NCBI GenBank assembly: GCA_039545275.1 | Contig: BCHS01000017.1 | Location: 310,001-374,000, forward strand | Source of the DNA: Pseudomicrostroma phylloplanum | Lineage: Eukaryota; Basidiomycota; Exobasidiomycetes; Microstromatales | Reading direction: 5' to 3' | DNA length: 64,000 nt | In this document: positions 34,224 through 48,800 of the stretch, piece by piece | Layout of the letters: every line of letters begins with the position of its first letter | Position numbering within the stretch: the stretch's first letter is position 1 | Translations under genes and position numbers: made by a program | Notes under the pieces: model-generated | The model's database searches: none | What the model was told of the DNA's origin: nothing | What the model saw: only the letters and a program-made list of their open reading frames with translations

Positions 34224-35991
34224 TCAGATCCCCACCTCGTCCGGCACGTCCAGCAGCATATCATCATCATCATCAAACAAGTCCAACCCCGCTCCATGCA
34301 TCCCCAATTCCCTCAACTGCTCCTCCTCATCCCTCTTGATCTGCTCCTTGACCATGCGCGAGACCTCGTCATTCTCCAAATCGAGCAGCGCGGGGTGCGG
34401 TTGGCGTTTGACCTTCGTCTTTTGCGGCACGGTAGAGGGGAGCTTCGAGGTGCTGGCGGTGCTGGCTTGACCTTGAGGTTTGACGGCGAGAGGTCGAGAG
34501 GCAGGAGCGCCGCTAGTCCCGTTGAGACCGCCTGGACGTGCTCGAGGTGCAAGCGAGGAAGAGGCTGTGCTCCCGGATCGAGACGTGGCGGGCTTGCCGC
34601 TGCTGGCTCGAGATAAGGGAGCAGGGCGGGCGTTCTCTCCTTGCGCGAGACGCGAAGTTGGCTTGGCAGAGGTAGTCGAGCTCGGTCTGACGGCAGCCGG
34701 CCGAGGCTGGACGGATGACCTGCTCGTGGCCGAGAGCTGAGAACCGGACCGACCTGTCACACCCACAGTCGGTCGAGCGCTGCTGAGCTGGGGACGGGAA
34801 GCAGGGGCAGGTCCGAGACGAGGGCTCGAAGTCGTGGTCATGCTCGAGCCAACTCGTGACCCAGGCGCGACAGTCTTTGAAGCCGCGACGGGCACCAGAA
34901 CTTTATGATCAGGGAAGGGCTCGTCTTCGTCCGTGCTGTCTTCGGCAGTCTGACGCTGTGCTTCTGCAAGAGCAGACCTCAACGTAGCAGCTTCGAGCTC
35001 GTCGGGAGGAGTCGGAGGGAGCTCTGCTGCAAGGCGAGGCGAAGGAGATCTCCTCAACGCCAGGAAATTGCTGTCCTTCATCATGGCGCCAAGCTCAGCC
35101 GCCTTCATGAGTCCTTCCAGAGCCTCTGGTCGCTCTTCAGGTAGAGCATTCGAACCCGTAGAGGGCGGCATGTACTCGATCTCTGGGTACATCTCCTCTT
35201 CTGTCAGGCCATCCGTCCAGTGTTGCTCTACCGCTTCCTCCTGCAGCTGCTCGGGCGGCTCGATTCCGGCAGAGGCAAAGCGCTGTGCATCGAGTAGCTC
35301 GCCCATCTTCTGCTTCATCATGCCCTTTCGTCCCACATTTGCAGCTGGCGTCTCGAATGGCTGAGGTCCTCGTGTCCCGCCCGCAGAGGGAAGTGCGCCC
35401 ATCCCACCAATCGAGGTAGAGGCAGCTGGCGTCTGCGGGACGGAGGGCTTCTGGGCGGACTTGAGTGGACTTGCTCCCGGCAAGCCCTTCTTCTTTGGAC
35501 TCTTGCCGCCTTGCTGACCGCCGTCACCTGGCTGTTGGCGAGGAGCAAAGGGATTTGTCGATGCCATTTTGTTGTTGTTCGTCTTGTCTCCAAGTGCGGA
35601 GCGGAGGCCGCCTAGACCCGCGCCGGGCGTCTTTGGTCCCATTGCCATTGGTCGCTTCGAGGACGGACCTGGAGTTGCTCCTCCTGCCTTCATTGGCGAT
35701 TCACCCCCGACGTTCTTGAATAGCTTCTTTGGGCTGCCTGTGTACGTGACAGAGGGGAGCGTGGGATCGCGAGTCAGTCTCGTGTCTAATCTAAGATCGT
35801 TGGCTTGCAAATTCGGCCGTCGACTTACCCAGACCTTGTCCGCCATCTTCATACTGCCCCTTCATGCGTTGCTTCCCGGCCGTGGTGAGTCCACCCTGCT
35901 TGATGGGACTGGCGCGAGGCCTGTTCATTGAAGGCCCTGGTGTCTGGCTCACGAGTGCATTCTCGTCGAAGCGAGATCGCGGTGCGAACAT
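34224..35991 (-). CDS. Securin-like protein (Pds1/Cut2 type)
   Basis: A candidate inhibitor of separase that is destroyed by the APC/C at anaphase. Exons are 35829-35991 and 34224-35737 (91-base phase-1 intron), giving 558 residues. A destruction box, RSALGDKTN, begins at Arg100. MYPEIEYMPP at about Tyr238 matches the PEIE separase-binding motif seen in securins. The start is MFAPRSRFDENALVSQTPG, with a DEN rather than a strict KEN. Ser/Pro/Lys-rich segments (SPKK, SPMK, KTPG) look like Cdk sites. The C-terminal half is a low-complexity Ser/Arg/Pro region ending in an acidic stretch (FDDDDDMLLD). It is long for a securin (about 200-370 in yeasts and animals). The call rests on two short motifs, so moderate confidence. 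It is divergent from Ku70. Confidence 0.68.
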
Positions 35992-36373
35992 GGCTGGCGA
36001 GACCGAGCGATGGCCGTGGGTAAAGTAGTGGTGATCGACCCCGTGGAATGCGAGTGTATGACGGTGTGAGACGAAGCAGGTGAAGGGATGCTGTATGGGC
36101 TACAAATTGTGAGAAGTCTGTGTAAGTGTGATATGGATCAGGAAGGTGGTGTTCGTGGTCCGGCGGCGGTGACTTGTGTGTGTGTCCCAAATCGCGTCTG
36201 AGTCGAATCTCCACGCAACACCGCGAGGCCACTTCCGCTGCCGCTTCCGCTTCCGCCTTGCTTCGGCTGGTGACCCATCAGACCATTCTACCAGGTGGAT
36301 GTATGCTCACCTTGTGTATGCGATGGTTTGAGAGCAGATCAGCATTTCCCAGCTGAACAGTAGTAACAACGCC
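35992..36373. promoter_or_regulatory. Divergent promoter of the securin-like and Ku70 genes
   Basis: 382 bases between the two start codons. It includes a GCTTCCGCTTCCGC run near 36237-36257. No further gene is seen. Shared control is inferred from orientation only. Confidence 0.45.
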
Positions 36374-38540
36374 ATGGCAGAAAAGGGGAACAGCGGGTAC
36401 AGGGGAAATGATGGCAATCAGGACGATGACGAGGAGGACCTCATGTCCTGGGAGGTGAGTAGTAATTGTAGCAGTAGCACAGCATCGCCCATCTCCCTGC
36501 GGTACTCATAGACTTTCTGCTTCCCTGCGTCTCTCCTCAGGCTCCCAACTACAAGGACACATGCTTGTGGCTCATCGACAATGGCGAGTCGATGCACGAA
36601 ATCGATCCTGACAGCGGCAAGAGCTACGTACACCGAGCCATCGAAGTGGCATGTGCAATGATGGAGCACAAGCTCATCAAGAGTCCACATGACCGTATAG
36701 GCATATTGCTATTCAACACAGTGAGTATGTTTATACTTCGACAGCATCTTGCGATCACTCGCTGAGCAGTCGTCCTCCGTCCAATCCTCTTCTTGCCTCT
36801 CAGCGCGATACTCAAGTACCCGTAGAGGGAAAGAAGATGACCTATCACGGCTGCTACGCGATTGCTCCCATCGAGCAAGTCGGCGTACCACCCGTGGTCA
36901 ACCTCCGCGACGACATCGCCGATGCCATCCGCGACGGCACTGAGACCTACTGGAAGGAACGGTATCCCATCGACCAAGGCCAAGTGCGCATACACTACGC
37001 CCTAGGCAATGCAGAGAGCATGCTCAACTCGGCCGGCAAGACTGGCTCTCGCCGCATCTTCTTTGTCACCAACAATGACGACCCATACCGCGGACGGAGT
37101 GCAAAGGGAAAGCTGCAGAAGAATGCATTGGAGAAGATCAAGGAGATGAGGAGGCGGGGCATTGAGTTTGAGGCATTCCTCATTAGCACACCCGGCAAGC
37201 CTTTCTCTACCGACCTCTTCTACGCCGACCTCTTCCAGGCCTACGACGATCAGACGGAGATGATGAGGTCCGACCAAAGCTTGACGGGAGGCAACGATGC
37301 TTCTACCGTGCGCAAGTCCAATTGGAATGCCTTTGAGAAGTTCGATGACCTCGAGAAAGACGCAGGATCAAAGGAGATGCCCAAGCGTGTCGTATTCCGT
37401 CTGGGCATGGAACTGGCAGATGGTCTCACCATCGGCGTGGCTGGCTACAACACAGTCAGTAAGCTGACGAAAGGCAACCCTGTGAAGGTGTACAGAGAAA
37501 ACGAGGACTCCATCTGGCGTGAAGTCATAGCAGAGAGCCATCTCCAGTGCAGAGAGACCGGTGCGCTGCTTAATCCGGCAACGCAGGTATACCATGCCTT
37601 CAGTCTCGGCTTCGACACTACGCCCCGCAACGTGGTGCGCTTTTCACCAGAGGAAATCAATGACCTCAAGACGTCCGGCCTGAAGCCCACGCTGAAAGTG
37701 CTAGGGTTCAAGGATCGCTCCGTGCTCAGATTCTGGGAAAATGTCAAGCATGCCATCTTCATCTTCCCGACCGAAGCAGAGTACCTCGGCTCTCAACGTG
37801 CCTTTGCCGCCTTGCTTAAAGCCATGCTTGCAAAGGATAAGATGGCCATCGGCGTCTTTATGCCTCGAGACAACTCCATTCCAGAGTTCGTCGCCATCCT
37901 CCCGCAGGCAGAGGAGCGCAGCGAAGAAGGTATGCAAGTCGAGCCGCCGGGGATGTACCTCATCCCCTTGCCCTTTGCAGACGACATCCGCGAGATGCCC
38001 GACGAGTACTCCTCTAGTCTACAAGCCAGCACAGAGCAGGTGGAAGCGGCAGCGAGGATCGTCAAGAGCTACACGCGCAATGCGGCCTTCAACCCAGACT
38101 TTTTCCCCAATCCCGGCCTCACGCACCACCACGAGGCGCTCAAGGCCGTGGCCTTTGGAGTGGACATCAAGCAGCCCGTAGACAGGACCTTGCCGGACTA
38201 CGAGGGCATCGCCAAGCGTGCCGGTCCACTCGTGGATGCATGGGACGAGCTCTGCACAAAAGACGAGCGGCTCACTGCTTCTAAAGCAAGCGCCACCGCC
38301 TCTGCATCGGGCGTCGAGCTCAGCGACAAGAAGCGTGCCTCGGTATACGACGCTAGTGCCGAGGAAGAAGCGCTTAACCTGCACGCTAAAGGCCAGCTGG
38401 ACAAGAAGACGCTCGAGTGGCTCAAGGTTGCCCTGGACCACTACCGGCTGCCAAAGAGTGGGAAGAAGGCTGAACTGGTGGAGAGGATGGCGCGACATTT
38501 GGATAAGGTTATGGCGCTGAAGCAGGGCAGGGGACAGTGA
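36374..38540 (+). CDS. KU70: Ku70, DNA end-binding subunit
   Basis: One half of the Ku70/Ku80 ring that binds DNA ends in non-homologous end joining and at telomeres. Exons are 36374-36454, 36541-36720 and 36804-38540, giving 665 residues. The start is acidic (DDDEEDLMSWE). The alpha/beta N-terminal domain follows (CLWLIDNGESMHE, then DRIGILLFNT joined by splicing to RDTQVPVEGKK). The central beta-barrel shows VVRFSPEEINDLKT and LKVLGFKDRSVLRFWENVK. The C-terminal arm and SAP domain are present (KTLEWLKVALDHYRLPKSG, near residue 615-655), which marks Ku70 rather than Ku80. The length is normal. Confidence 0.93.
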
Positions 38541-38699
38541 GCGTAGTGGAGAGACGGAGGGGCAGCACGTGTGTAGGCGGATGAGAGGCGGACGTGTAGA
38601 AAAGAACTAGTGGGTCCACACAGGTCAGGCGATAGTGAAGGTGTAATGTTGCGCGAGACAGGCGCACAATGTAGAAATTTGAATTGTCAAGCACAAGCT

Positions 38700-41600
38700 T
38701 CACTCCTCATCATCGCTCCGCAAGCTTCGTCCGCTATCAACGCTCATCCCATCGTCCATCTCCACCTCTCCTCCGTCTACATCCCCATCGGGAGCAACCC
38801 CCTCTTCGGAGCCAAGCTCACTACCGCTGTCACTGCCACTCTCACTCTCGCTATCACTGTCATCCCTGCTCTCGTCCACTCCACCATTCATCAACACGTC
38901 CTGCTCCTGCTCCTGCTGCTCAGCCTCCTCACCAAGCGCATGTCCCATAAGCCTGACAGTATACTCGAGTATACTAGCCTCGACCAAGGTCCGCTCCGCA
39001 CGCGCATAGTGTCGCTCGCTATAAGGTAGCAGCCCCTCCAAGAGCTGGGGGAGCGTCGTGCTTCCCACGCTGGCTTTGCTGCCGTTCTTCCTCTTCTCTC
39101 CACTTGAGGCAGCACCTGCGCCTGCGGCTTGGAGGCCCTCGAGGAGGGCGGAGGAAGGTTGCGCCTCGAATGCCTGGATGATCTGCTTGGAGGTGTAGCT
39201 GCGCAGCACGACGTGTAGCAGCGCCTGGGCCAGTGCACTGGAGCGGGACGAGGCGTTCCAGGTTCGGATGTAGAAGAGGAGAGTGCGCAGGAGCGGCAGG
39301 GGCAGGGTGGCCAGGACTTGGTCGACCGAGGCGAGACCGGTGATCGATTCGGCGTCTGCGTCGACGTGCGCGGCAGGGGTGGTGCCGTTCGATAGGGCAA
39401 GGGAGAGGAGACGAGTCGTGCTGTCTTCCCCACCCACGCCGCGACTCTTGCGCGCGTCTCTGTTGCGAGCCACGACGCTGAAGAGACCAAGCAGCCTCTT
39501 GGGCTGTCCCTCAGCGAGACACAAGAGGATAGCCTCTCTGTAGTCCTCTGCGAGGACCAAGTTCTCGAAGCGCTGCTCCCGCTGCACGCCCACCTCTCGC
39601 TCCATCTGCTTCTCCTGCTCCCGCTCGGCAGTCACGTCGCGCCAGAATCGAACACACCCGTCACCTCCGACGGTGGCGATACCTTCGCCGTTAGCAAAGG
39701 AGGCGACGGACCAGAGACGCTGCTCTTCTCCTGCTGGAGCTTCGGGCGAGCCTTCGAGTGTGGCGAGACACTCTTCGTCACGTACGCTCCATAGCTTTAC
39801 CAAGCCGTCGGCTCCACAGGTGAGGAGCTGGGTGCCTCTAGACCCGCGCAGGAAGGCGCCCTTGAGCACCGAGTGCGAGTGTCCTTCGTACGTCTTGACA
39901 CAGCTGAGGTCCTTGAGCGACCATAGCTTCACGGTCCGGTCTCCCGAAGTGGTGAAGAGCGCTGCGTCTACAGGCGAGAAGCCAACGGACCACACGCCAC
40001 GTTTGTGGCCCTTCAGCGTGGCCAGCGGTGTCAGCTTCGCGACTGCAGTCTGACTGTTGGCCTTGGAGGGAGGGGAAAAGGAGAGCGTGAAGAGTTTCGA
40101 GGTGCGATCTTGCGAGGCCGTGACCAGCATCGAGTCGTTGGGAGCTACCTGAATTGCGTTGATAGCCTTTTCGTGGACCTTGAGTGTGACCAAGCTACGC
40201 AGGCGCACAGGGCTGCCGGCAGAGGCGTCCGCCGTACGAGAGAGCGTGGAGAGATCCCAGATCTTGACTGTACGATCTTGACTTGCCGTCACCATGAAGT
40301 TGGCTCCAGCTCCACCCTCGCGGCTGCTCTTCTTGGAAAAGCAGATGGCTCCGACGCTCTCTGCGTGTCCTTCGGCAATGGCTACACACTTCCACTCTAG
40401 GTCCCTGGACGAGTAGGCCCAGACTCGTGCGGTACGATCCTTGGACCCACTGGCCAGCAGGTCCCCATTGGGAGACGAGTCGATGCAGAGGACGACGTCT
40501 GTGTGACCCGGCTCAGAATTTTCGGCAGGGAGAAGATCCACGCTACCAGCTGGCAAGGCGCTTTCCGCTGCATCAGCTCCTGTGGCACTGTTTGCCAGCT
40601 GAGGAAGGGGGTAGATCCGGATAGCAGAGGAGTTGGTGGCGACGGCCATCTGGGTCTGGTGCTCAGCGTTCCCTAGAATGGCCAGATCTACGGCCTCGTC
40701 GTTGAAGCCGATGATTTGTCTCACTCGCGAAAGCGCAGGGCTGCTAGCCTCTGGTCCAGCAGTTCTGAACACGACCCTCGAGTCCGCGTGGAAGGAAATC
40801 AACCTCGTCTCAGCCCCGCTCGTCTGACGTTGCAGGTGATGAACGCCCACGACACCTTGCAAGTCTTCTTCTTCTCCTGCGTCCTGATCACCTTTGTAAG
40901 ATTCCTTGGCCCATCGCCCGCGAGGCTGTACAGACTGTACGCTTCCGGAAGTAAAGGACCAGATACGAAGCTCGGACGAGGTTCCGCCAGTGTAGAAGGC
41001 GTCTCCAGCATCGTCCAAGAAGCCGCACGCTTCGACTCCTTCGCCGACGGAGAGAGTCTCTCTGAGTGTCCACTGTGGTGAAGAGCCTGCGCGATCTTTG
41101 CTCTTCTTGCTGTCCCGCGAGCTGACCGCCTCCCATAGACAGACGGTCTTGTCTCGAGCTCCACTGATCATTCTGGTCCCTTCTCGGTTGACGCCCAAGC
41201 CCCTCACTACGCTAACATGGCCTGCGAGGGTAGCCAGCGGCTTCTGTGCTCCCTGCTTTGGCCGGTCGTTGAGATCCCATACCCTCACCCTGCCATCGAC
41301 GGACGAGGTCATGAGGTTGGATCTGACCCTGCCTGATCCTCCGCCGAGGTCCAAGTCGAAGGCAATGGCGCTGACGATGCCTCCGTGGCCCCTGAGGACG
41401 TGCGTGACGAAACCTCCCTGTATGTCCCAGATCTTGACGACACCATCTGCGCTACCTGTAGCGAGCAGTGTGCCGGTGGAGTCGGTGGTGGAGATGGCTA
41501 CTGGTGCATCGTGAGATCGAGGAGTGGAGCGGACAAGGTCTGCCTTGAAGGTAGGGGTGAAGGATTGGATGAGGTAGGTGAAGAGGGTGCTGGTCGCTGC

Positions 41601-42008
41601 CCGCGTTGTTATGCAGAGATGAGACGAAGAAGGAGTGATGCAGATGGAAGAGATGTCTTCACCGTCCTGAAGGAGAGACGAGCAGGACAGCATGTCAGCA
41701 TTGGCTATCATTACCAGTGGCACATGGGGTCACGCTCAGCTACTCACTGGCTGTATCCGCTCCACCACTACACCTGTGCCTTGCGACAAGTCTGTACACA
41801 GCACCTCATCATCAATGGCTGTGAAGAGGAAGCGCCCATCGGAGGTGATGGCAGTGGGCCCAGACCCGGTGAAGAAGGGCTCGATGTTCGAGAGGGAGTC
41901 GTATGCAGTTCTCTTGATGGGCGGCGCAGACGCAGCTCCTCCTCCAGCCGTCTTGGTCCGCGAAGGCCCCGCCACAGCAGAGACAGGTGTGTAAGATGCT
42001 TCCGGCAT
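38700..42008 (-). CDS. UTP13: UTP13/TBL3, WD40 subunit of the SSU processome
   Basis: A nucleolar WD40 protein of the UTP-B complex for 18S rRNA maturation. Exons are 41748-42008 and 38700-41666 (81-base phase-0 intron), giving 1,075 residues. Many WD repeats are seen, for example TGSADGVVKIWDIQ, SGSKDRTARVWAY, TASQDRTVKIWDLS, TTSGDRTVKLWSLK and TCGADGLVKLWSV, consistent with tandem propellers. They are followed by a helical Utp13 C-terminal domain (LVLAEDYREAILLCLAEGQP). Yeast and human proteins have about 810 residues. The extra length here includes loops between repeats and a final acidic Ser/Asp/Glu-rich tail of about 70 residues ending RSDDEE. Confidence 0.87.
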
Positions 42009-44225
<2,217 letters not shown>

Positions 44226-45864
44226 GTGCGAGCAGTGAGATTGGGAGGGGTTTTGCAGGTGCTGTCACTCCGTCGAGGTACTGTAGATCTGTTCTCTAAT
44301 CGCCCCCCAAAATTTGCGTCTCATTGATGTAGTAGAGCTCCCTTGACATACTATGTGCAATTCATCTCATCCGCTTGATAGAACACAACTAGCTTCCTGT
44401 TTGCGCGTCTGATCTTCCACTCTAAGCAAGCAGAGACGCCATCACTGAGACGGTAGTGGACAGCCTTTCACATTGTACAATCGACCAATCTCTCCTCGGG
44501 TCACGGTCTACCTGCCTCCCTCCCTCCCTGCCGATCAGTAGGTGGAACACATGCGATCACCTTCTGCGCCACGCCACTCTGAAAACCCAAGCAACCAGGT
44601 GCGCTTGGCACGAGGGACAACCCCCCCCCCCCCCCCCCCCCCCCGCATCTATGTGTCCATCGTTGGGGCTACTAGAAGCTACCCGCGGGAAGCCCATCTG
44701 GCAGGCAGGCAGGTAGGTAGGTAGGTAGGTGAGTGATGGCACGTTCGCTCGTACCTCTAACGAAGCCCGCTGTTCTCCCGTCGCCCATCGCCCATCGCTC
44801 GTAGCTCTTCGCTCATCATCCAAGGCTGTGCTGTGCCACTTCTCTTCTAGACATGACCTTCTAAGGAACGCAGCAAAGAGGAAAAGGCAGAGGAGGCGTA
44901 ATCAGCCCCGCACCCGCACCCGCCTCTCTTCCGCACCCGCACCCGCACAGCCAATTGGGCCAGCCAAGAGAAATTGCCAAGCCTTCGATCCCGCGCATCG
45001 GAGTCAATTCCAGTGGTAGTCTAGTGCTAGTGCTTGCACCCTTGGGCCCTGTGTGTGTCTGACGTGAGAGCCAAGCCAAGCAATGATGTACTTATTTGAC
45101 TTGCACTTTGCTTGGCGTTTCGAAGCACAAGCACAAGCACGAGAAGAGTCTTCCTCGTTGCGGCCCCGCAATGAATGAATGGATGTGTGTATTCCTGGCG
45201 CAAGCCTTGCCCCTCCCCCTCTGGCTGTGGCCCCTGCCTTGTGTGCCCTATGCCGCGTGGGCACGTGGTGTGCCATGAGCAGTGCAGTGCAACACAGGCG
45301 GGGGGGGGGGGGGGGGTTGGGCGTGGCTGAAGCTGAGAGGCGCATGTGCATTATTTGGCAGCCCGGCAGACGCTGAGGGACGGGGAGCGGATGACCCCGA
45401 CGCCGCCTCACTCCTCCCGCTTGGTGGTGCGGCGGTATGGAGGCTGTGTGAATCGCAGTGGTACTCAGACACTTGGCGCTTTGCCCTTCTTAGTCTCGAC
45501 TCGACTCGACTCGCTCCGGGTCTTTGTTCGCTGCATCTTTTCCTCTCTTTCACCTTTGCCGCTCGCTATAAGCAAGCAATCAAAGCAAGCAGGCACGCCC
45601 GCATCCTCGACTGTCGTTTCCACCTTTCCCCCTGACCTTGGACATCGTTTCCTTCCGTCCGTACCTGTACCTATCTTGGTGCCTGTCACACGCCACAGCC
45701 CCCTTTCATCTCTTCTCTCCTGCCGCCACGAGATAGCCATCAAACGATAGAATCGATCAGAAGGTGCTTGCCTCTCTACCTCGTTCACCGATAAGCACGA
45801 GGAGCAGCCACGACGAGCACGACTTGCACGCCATCCGCACCTCACCGCCCGCCCCGCAAAGGCA
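44226..45864. repeat. Repeat-rich intergenic region with C24 and G17 homopolymers
   Basis: About 1.6 kb between MET3 and the Ca2+-ATPase gene. It contains a run of 24 C at 44621-44644, a GCAG/GTAG tetranucleotide run at about 44697-44731, CGCACC repeats at 44912-44950, and a run of 17 G at 45300-45316. The C and G runs could pair as an imperfect inverted repeat about 650 bases apart. The last 200 bases are the leader of the ATPase gene. No coding gene is supported. Confidence 0.85.
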
Positions 45865-48800
45865 ATGGCTTCCCACAACGCAGCCGCCGCTCCTCTGGGC
45901 CCTCCCCCCCCCCTTGCCGGCACATCTTCCTCTTCCGGCCAGGCTGCCTCTCACAGCCCAATCGCATCCACCTCTTCCGCCTCTGGCCACAATGCAGAGC
46001 AGAACAGGCGGTACACTCCACTTAGCGAGGCTAGGGATGTGAGCCAGCTCAATGCATCCTCCTCCGCCGCACCTTCTTCCACGGCCGCAAGCAAGGAGAA
46101 GCCGCCTCACACGACTCTCACTGCTCCTGCTGCTGCCAAGCATCCATCCGAGAAAGCCGCCGAGAAGCCCTCGTTCTGGTCCAAGTTCAAATTCGGCGGT
46201 GGTGGACGAGCTGCTCGAGTGAACGCCGCCACGAAAGCCCACGAGCTGGAGATTGAGCGTCAGGCCAATGCCGACCCTGCTCCCTTCCGGTATAGGCCCT
46301 ACAACTTGGGAGAACTCGTGGACCCAAAGTCGGTAGAGCAGCTCAAGAAGATTGGAGGTGTCCACGCTCTCATCTCTGGTCTGGGAACGCACCCTGAAAA
46401 GGGATTGGACCTGCCTACCAAGGTCGACGCATCCTCTGGCAGCAAGGCGCAAGACATTGAAACTGGCACTGGAAACTCCTCGCCCGACTACTACGTCTAT
46501 GCTGGGAAGCCCTCCGATGTCCCGGCCCCCATCATTGCCCCCCGAGATGAGCGTGAGCGCGTCTACGGTCGCAACGTTCTGCCAGTCAAGAAGGCCAAGC
46601 CGCTTTGGCTCATGATGTGGCACGCTCTCGCCGACAAGATCCTCATCATCTTGCTCATTGCTGCCGTCGTATCACTCGCCCTAGGATTCTACACCGACTT
46701 TGGAGCACCTCCGGAGTACACCCCATGCGCAAACCCTGAGCCTGGACAAACTGGATGCAGGGCTGCCCCCGTCGATTGGGTCGAGGGTCTGGCCATTCTC
46801 ATTGCCGTTGCCGTCGTCGTCAGTGTCGGATCCATCAACGATTATGGAAAGGAGAGGCAAATGCAGAAGCTCAATGCTCAGAAGAACGAGCGAGACGTCC
46901 GTGTCATCCGACGAGGCTCCCCTGCTCTGATGAGCGTCCATGACGTTCAGGTCGGTGATGTGCTGCAGATTGAGCCTGGAGAGATCATCCCTGCCGATGG
47001 AGTCTTCCTGCGAGGCCACAACGTCAAGTGCGACGAGTCTGGTGCCACTGGTGAAAGTGATTTGATCCGAAAGGCTACCTACGAGGAATGCCTGGCAGAC
47101 TGGGAAGCCAACCAGAAGTCCCTCGAGGCCACTGGACAGTCAGGCGCACCTGCGAAGTCTCCCAAGCGAGACCCTTTCCTAATCTCGGGTTCCCGTGTGC
47201 AGGAGGGTGTAGGAGAGTACCTCGTCACCTCTGTCGGTGTCACCTCCTTCAACGGTAAACTCATGATGTCTCTTCACGGTGAATCCGAGGATACTCCTCT
47301 CCAGGCCAAGCTCAACCACCTCGCTGGAGTCATTGCCAAGCTCGCCACCACTGCCGGTTTCACACTCTTTGTCGTTCTGTTCATCAGGTTCCTTGCGCAG
47401 CTCCCCGGTTCCCCACTCACCGCCGATGAGAAGGGTCAGAGGTTCATCTCGGTCCTCATCCTCGCCGTCACCGTCATCGTCGTCGCCGTACCAGAAGGTC
47501 TGCCCCTCGCCGTCACACTCGCACTGGCGTTCGCCACCAAGAGAATGGCCAAGCAGAATCTGCTTGTTCGACTGCTGGGAAGTTGTGAGACCATGGGAGC
47601 CTGCCAGGTCATCTGCACTGACAAGACTGGTACCCTCACTCTCAACTCTATGAGCGTCGTCGCCGGGTCTGCTGGAATCCACTGCAAGTTCGTCGCCGAC
47701 CTCGAGGAGCACGAGCACCGTGTCATGTCCGGCAAGGAGGAACAAGCCGCCGCTTCGACTGGGGAGGATTACTCCATTGACCAGATGACGCTTGGCGAGC
47801 GAGTACAGGGGCCTCTTCGGGAGCTTTGGAACGACAGCATTGCAATCAATTCGACTGCTTTCGAGGAGCACAAGGAAGACGAGGAGGCCGCCAAGGCAAA
47901 AGCCGGCTCTCCAATGGCGAAGATCAAGGCTGCTTTGGGCATCAAGGCCAAGAAGGCTCCCGTCAAGACGGGTGCTGCTGGAAAGCCCTTGACCGCATTC
48001 GTCGGTTCCAAGACTGAGACCGCTCTGCTGCAATTCGCCAAGGATCTTGGATGGGAAGACTACCGAAATCGACGCAAGGTCGTTGAGACTATTGAGAGCT
48101 ACCCCTTCAGTTCCGAGAGGAAGGCCATGGCCGTTGTCGTCAAGAAGCCTGATGGCGGCGCTCGCATCTACGTCAAGGGTGCCTCGGAAGTCATCTCTGC
48201 CCTCTGCGCTAACGTGGTCAACATGCCTGGTGCTGGGCACAACGGACCTGTGTCTGAGATTGAGACCAGCCAGATCACCGCCGAGGACAGGGACAACATC
48301 GAGAGGACCATCATGTTCTACGCCTCGCAGTCTCTCAGGACCCTCAGTCTCGCCTACAAGGATTTTGAGCAGTGGCCACCTGCAGGCGCCACTTTCGTCA
48401 CTCAACAGGGCGATGACAACGATGGAGCCCAAGAGGTCGACTACTTTTCCATTGCCAAGGAGCTCAATCTGCTTTCCATTGTCGCCATCGAGGACCCTCT
48501 GAGGCCCCACGTAAGGCAAGCTGTGGCCGATGCTGCTACTGCTGGTCTGCGAACTATCATGGTCACTGGTGACAACAGTCTGACTGCCAAGAGTATCGCC
48601 ATCCAGTGTGGAATCTACGATCCTGCTATCCTCCCTGCTCAGGTGATCATGGAGGGCCCCGTCTTCCGCAAGCTCAATGACGAGGACCTGCGTACTGTGG
48701 TTCCTCATCTGGCTGTCCTGGCGCGATGTTCGCCCACCGACAAGCAGAAGCTGGTCAACACCTTGAAGGGCATGGGAGACATTGTTGCCGTTACCGGAGA

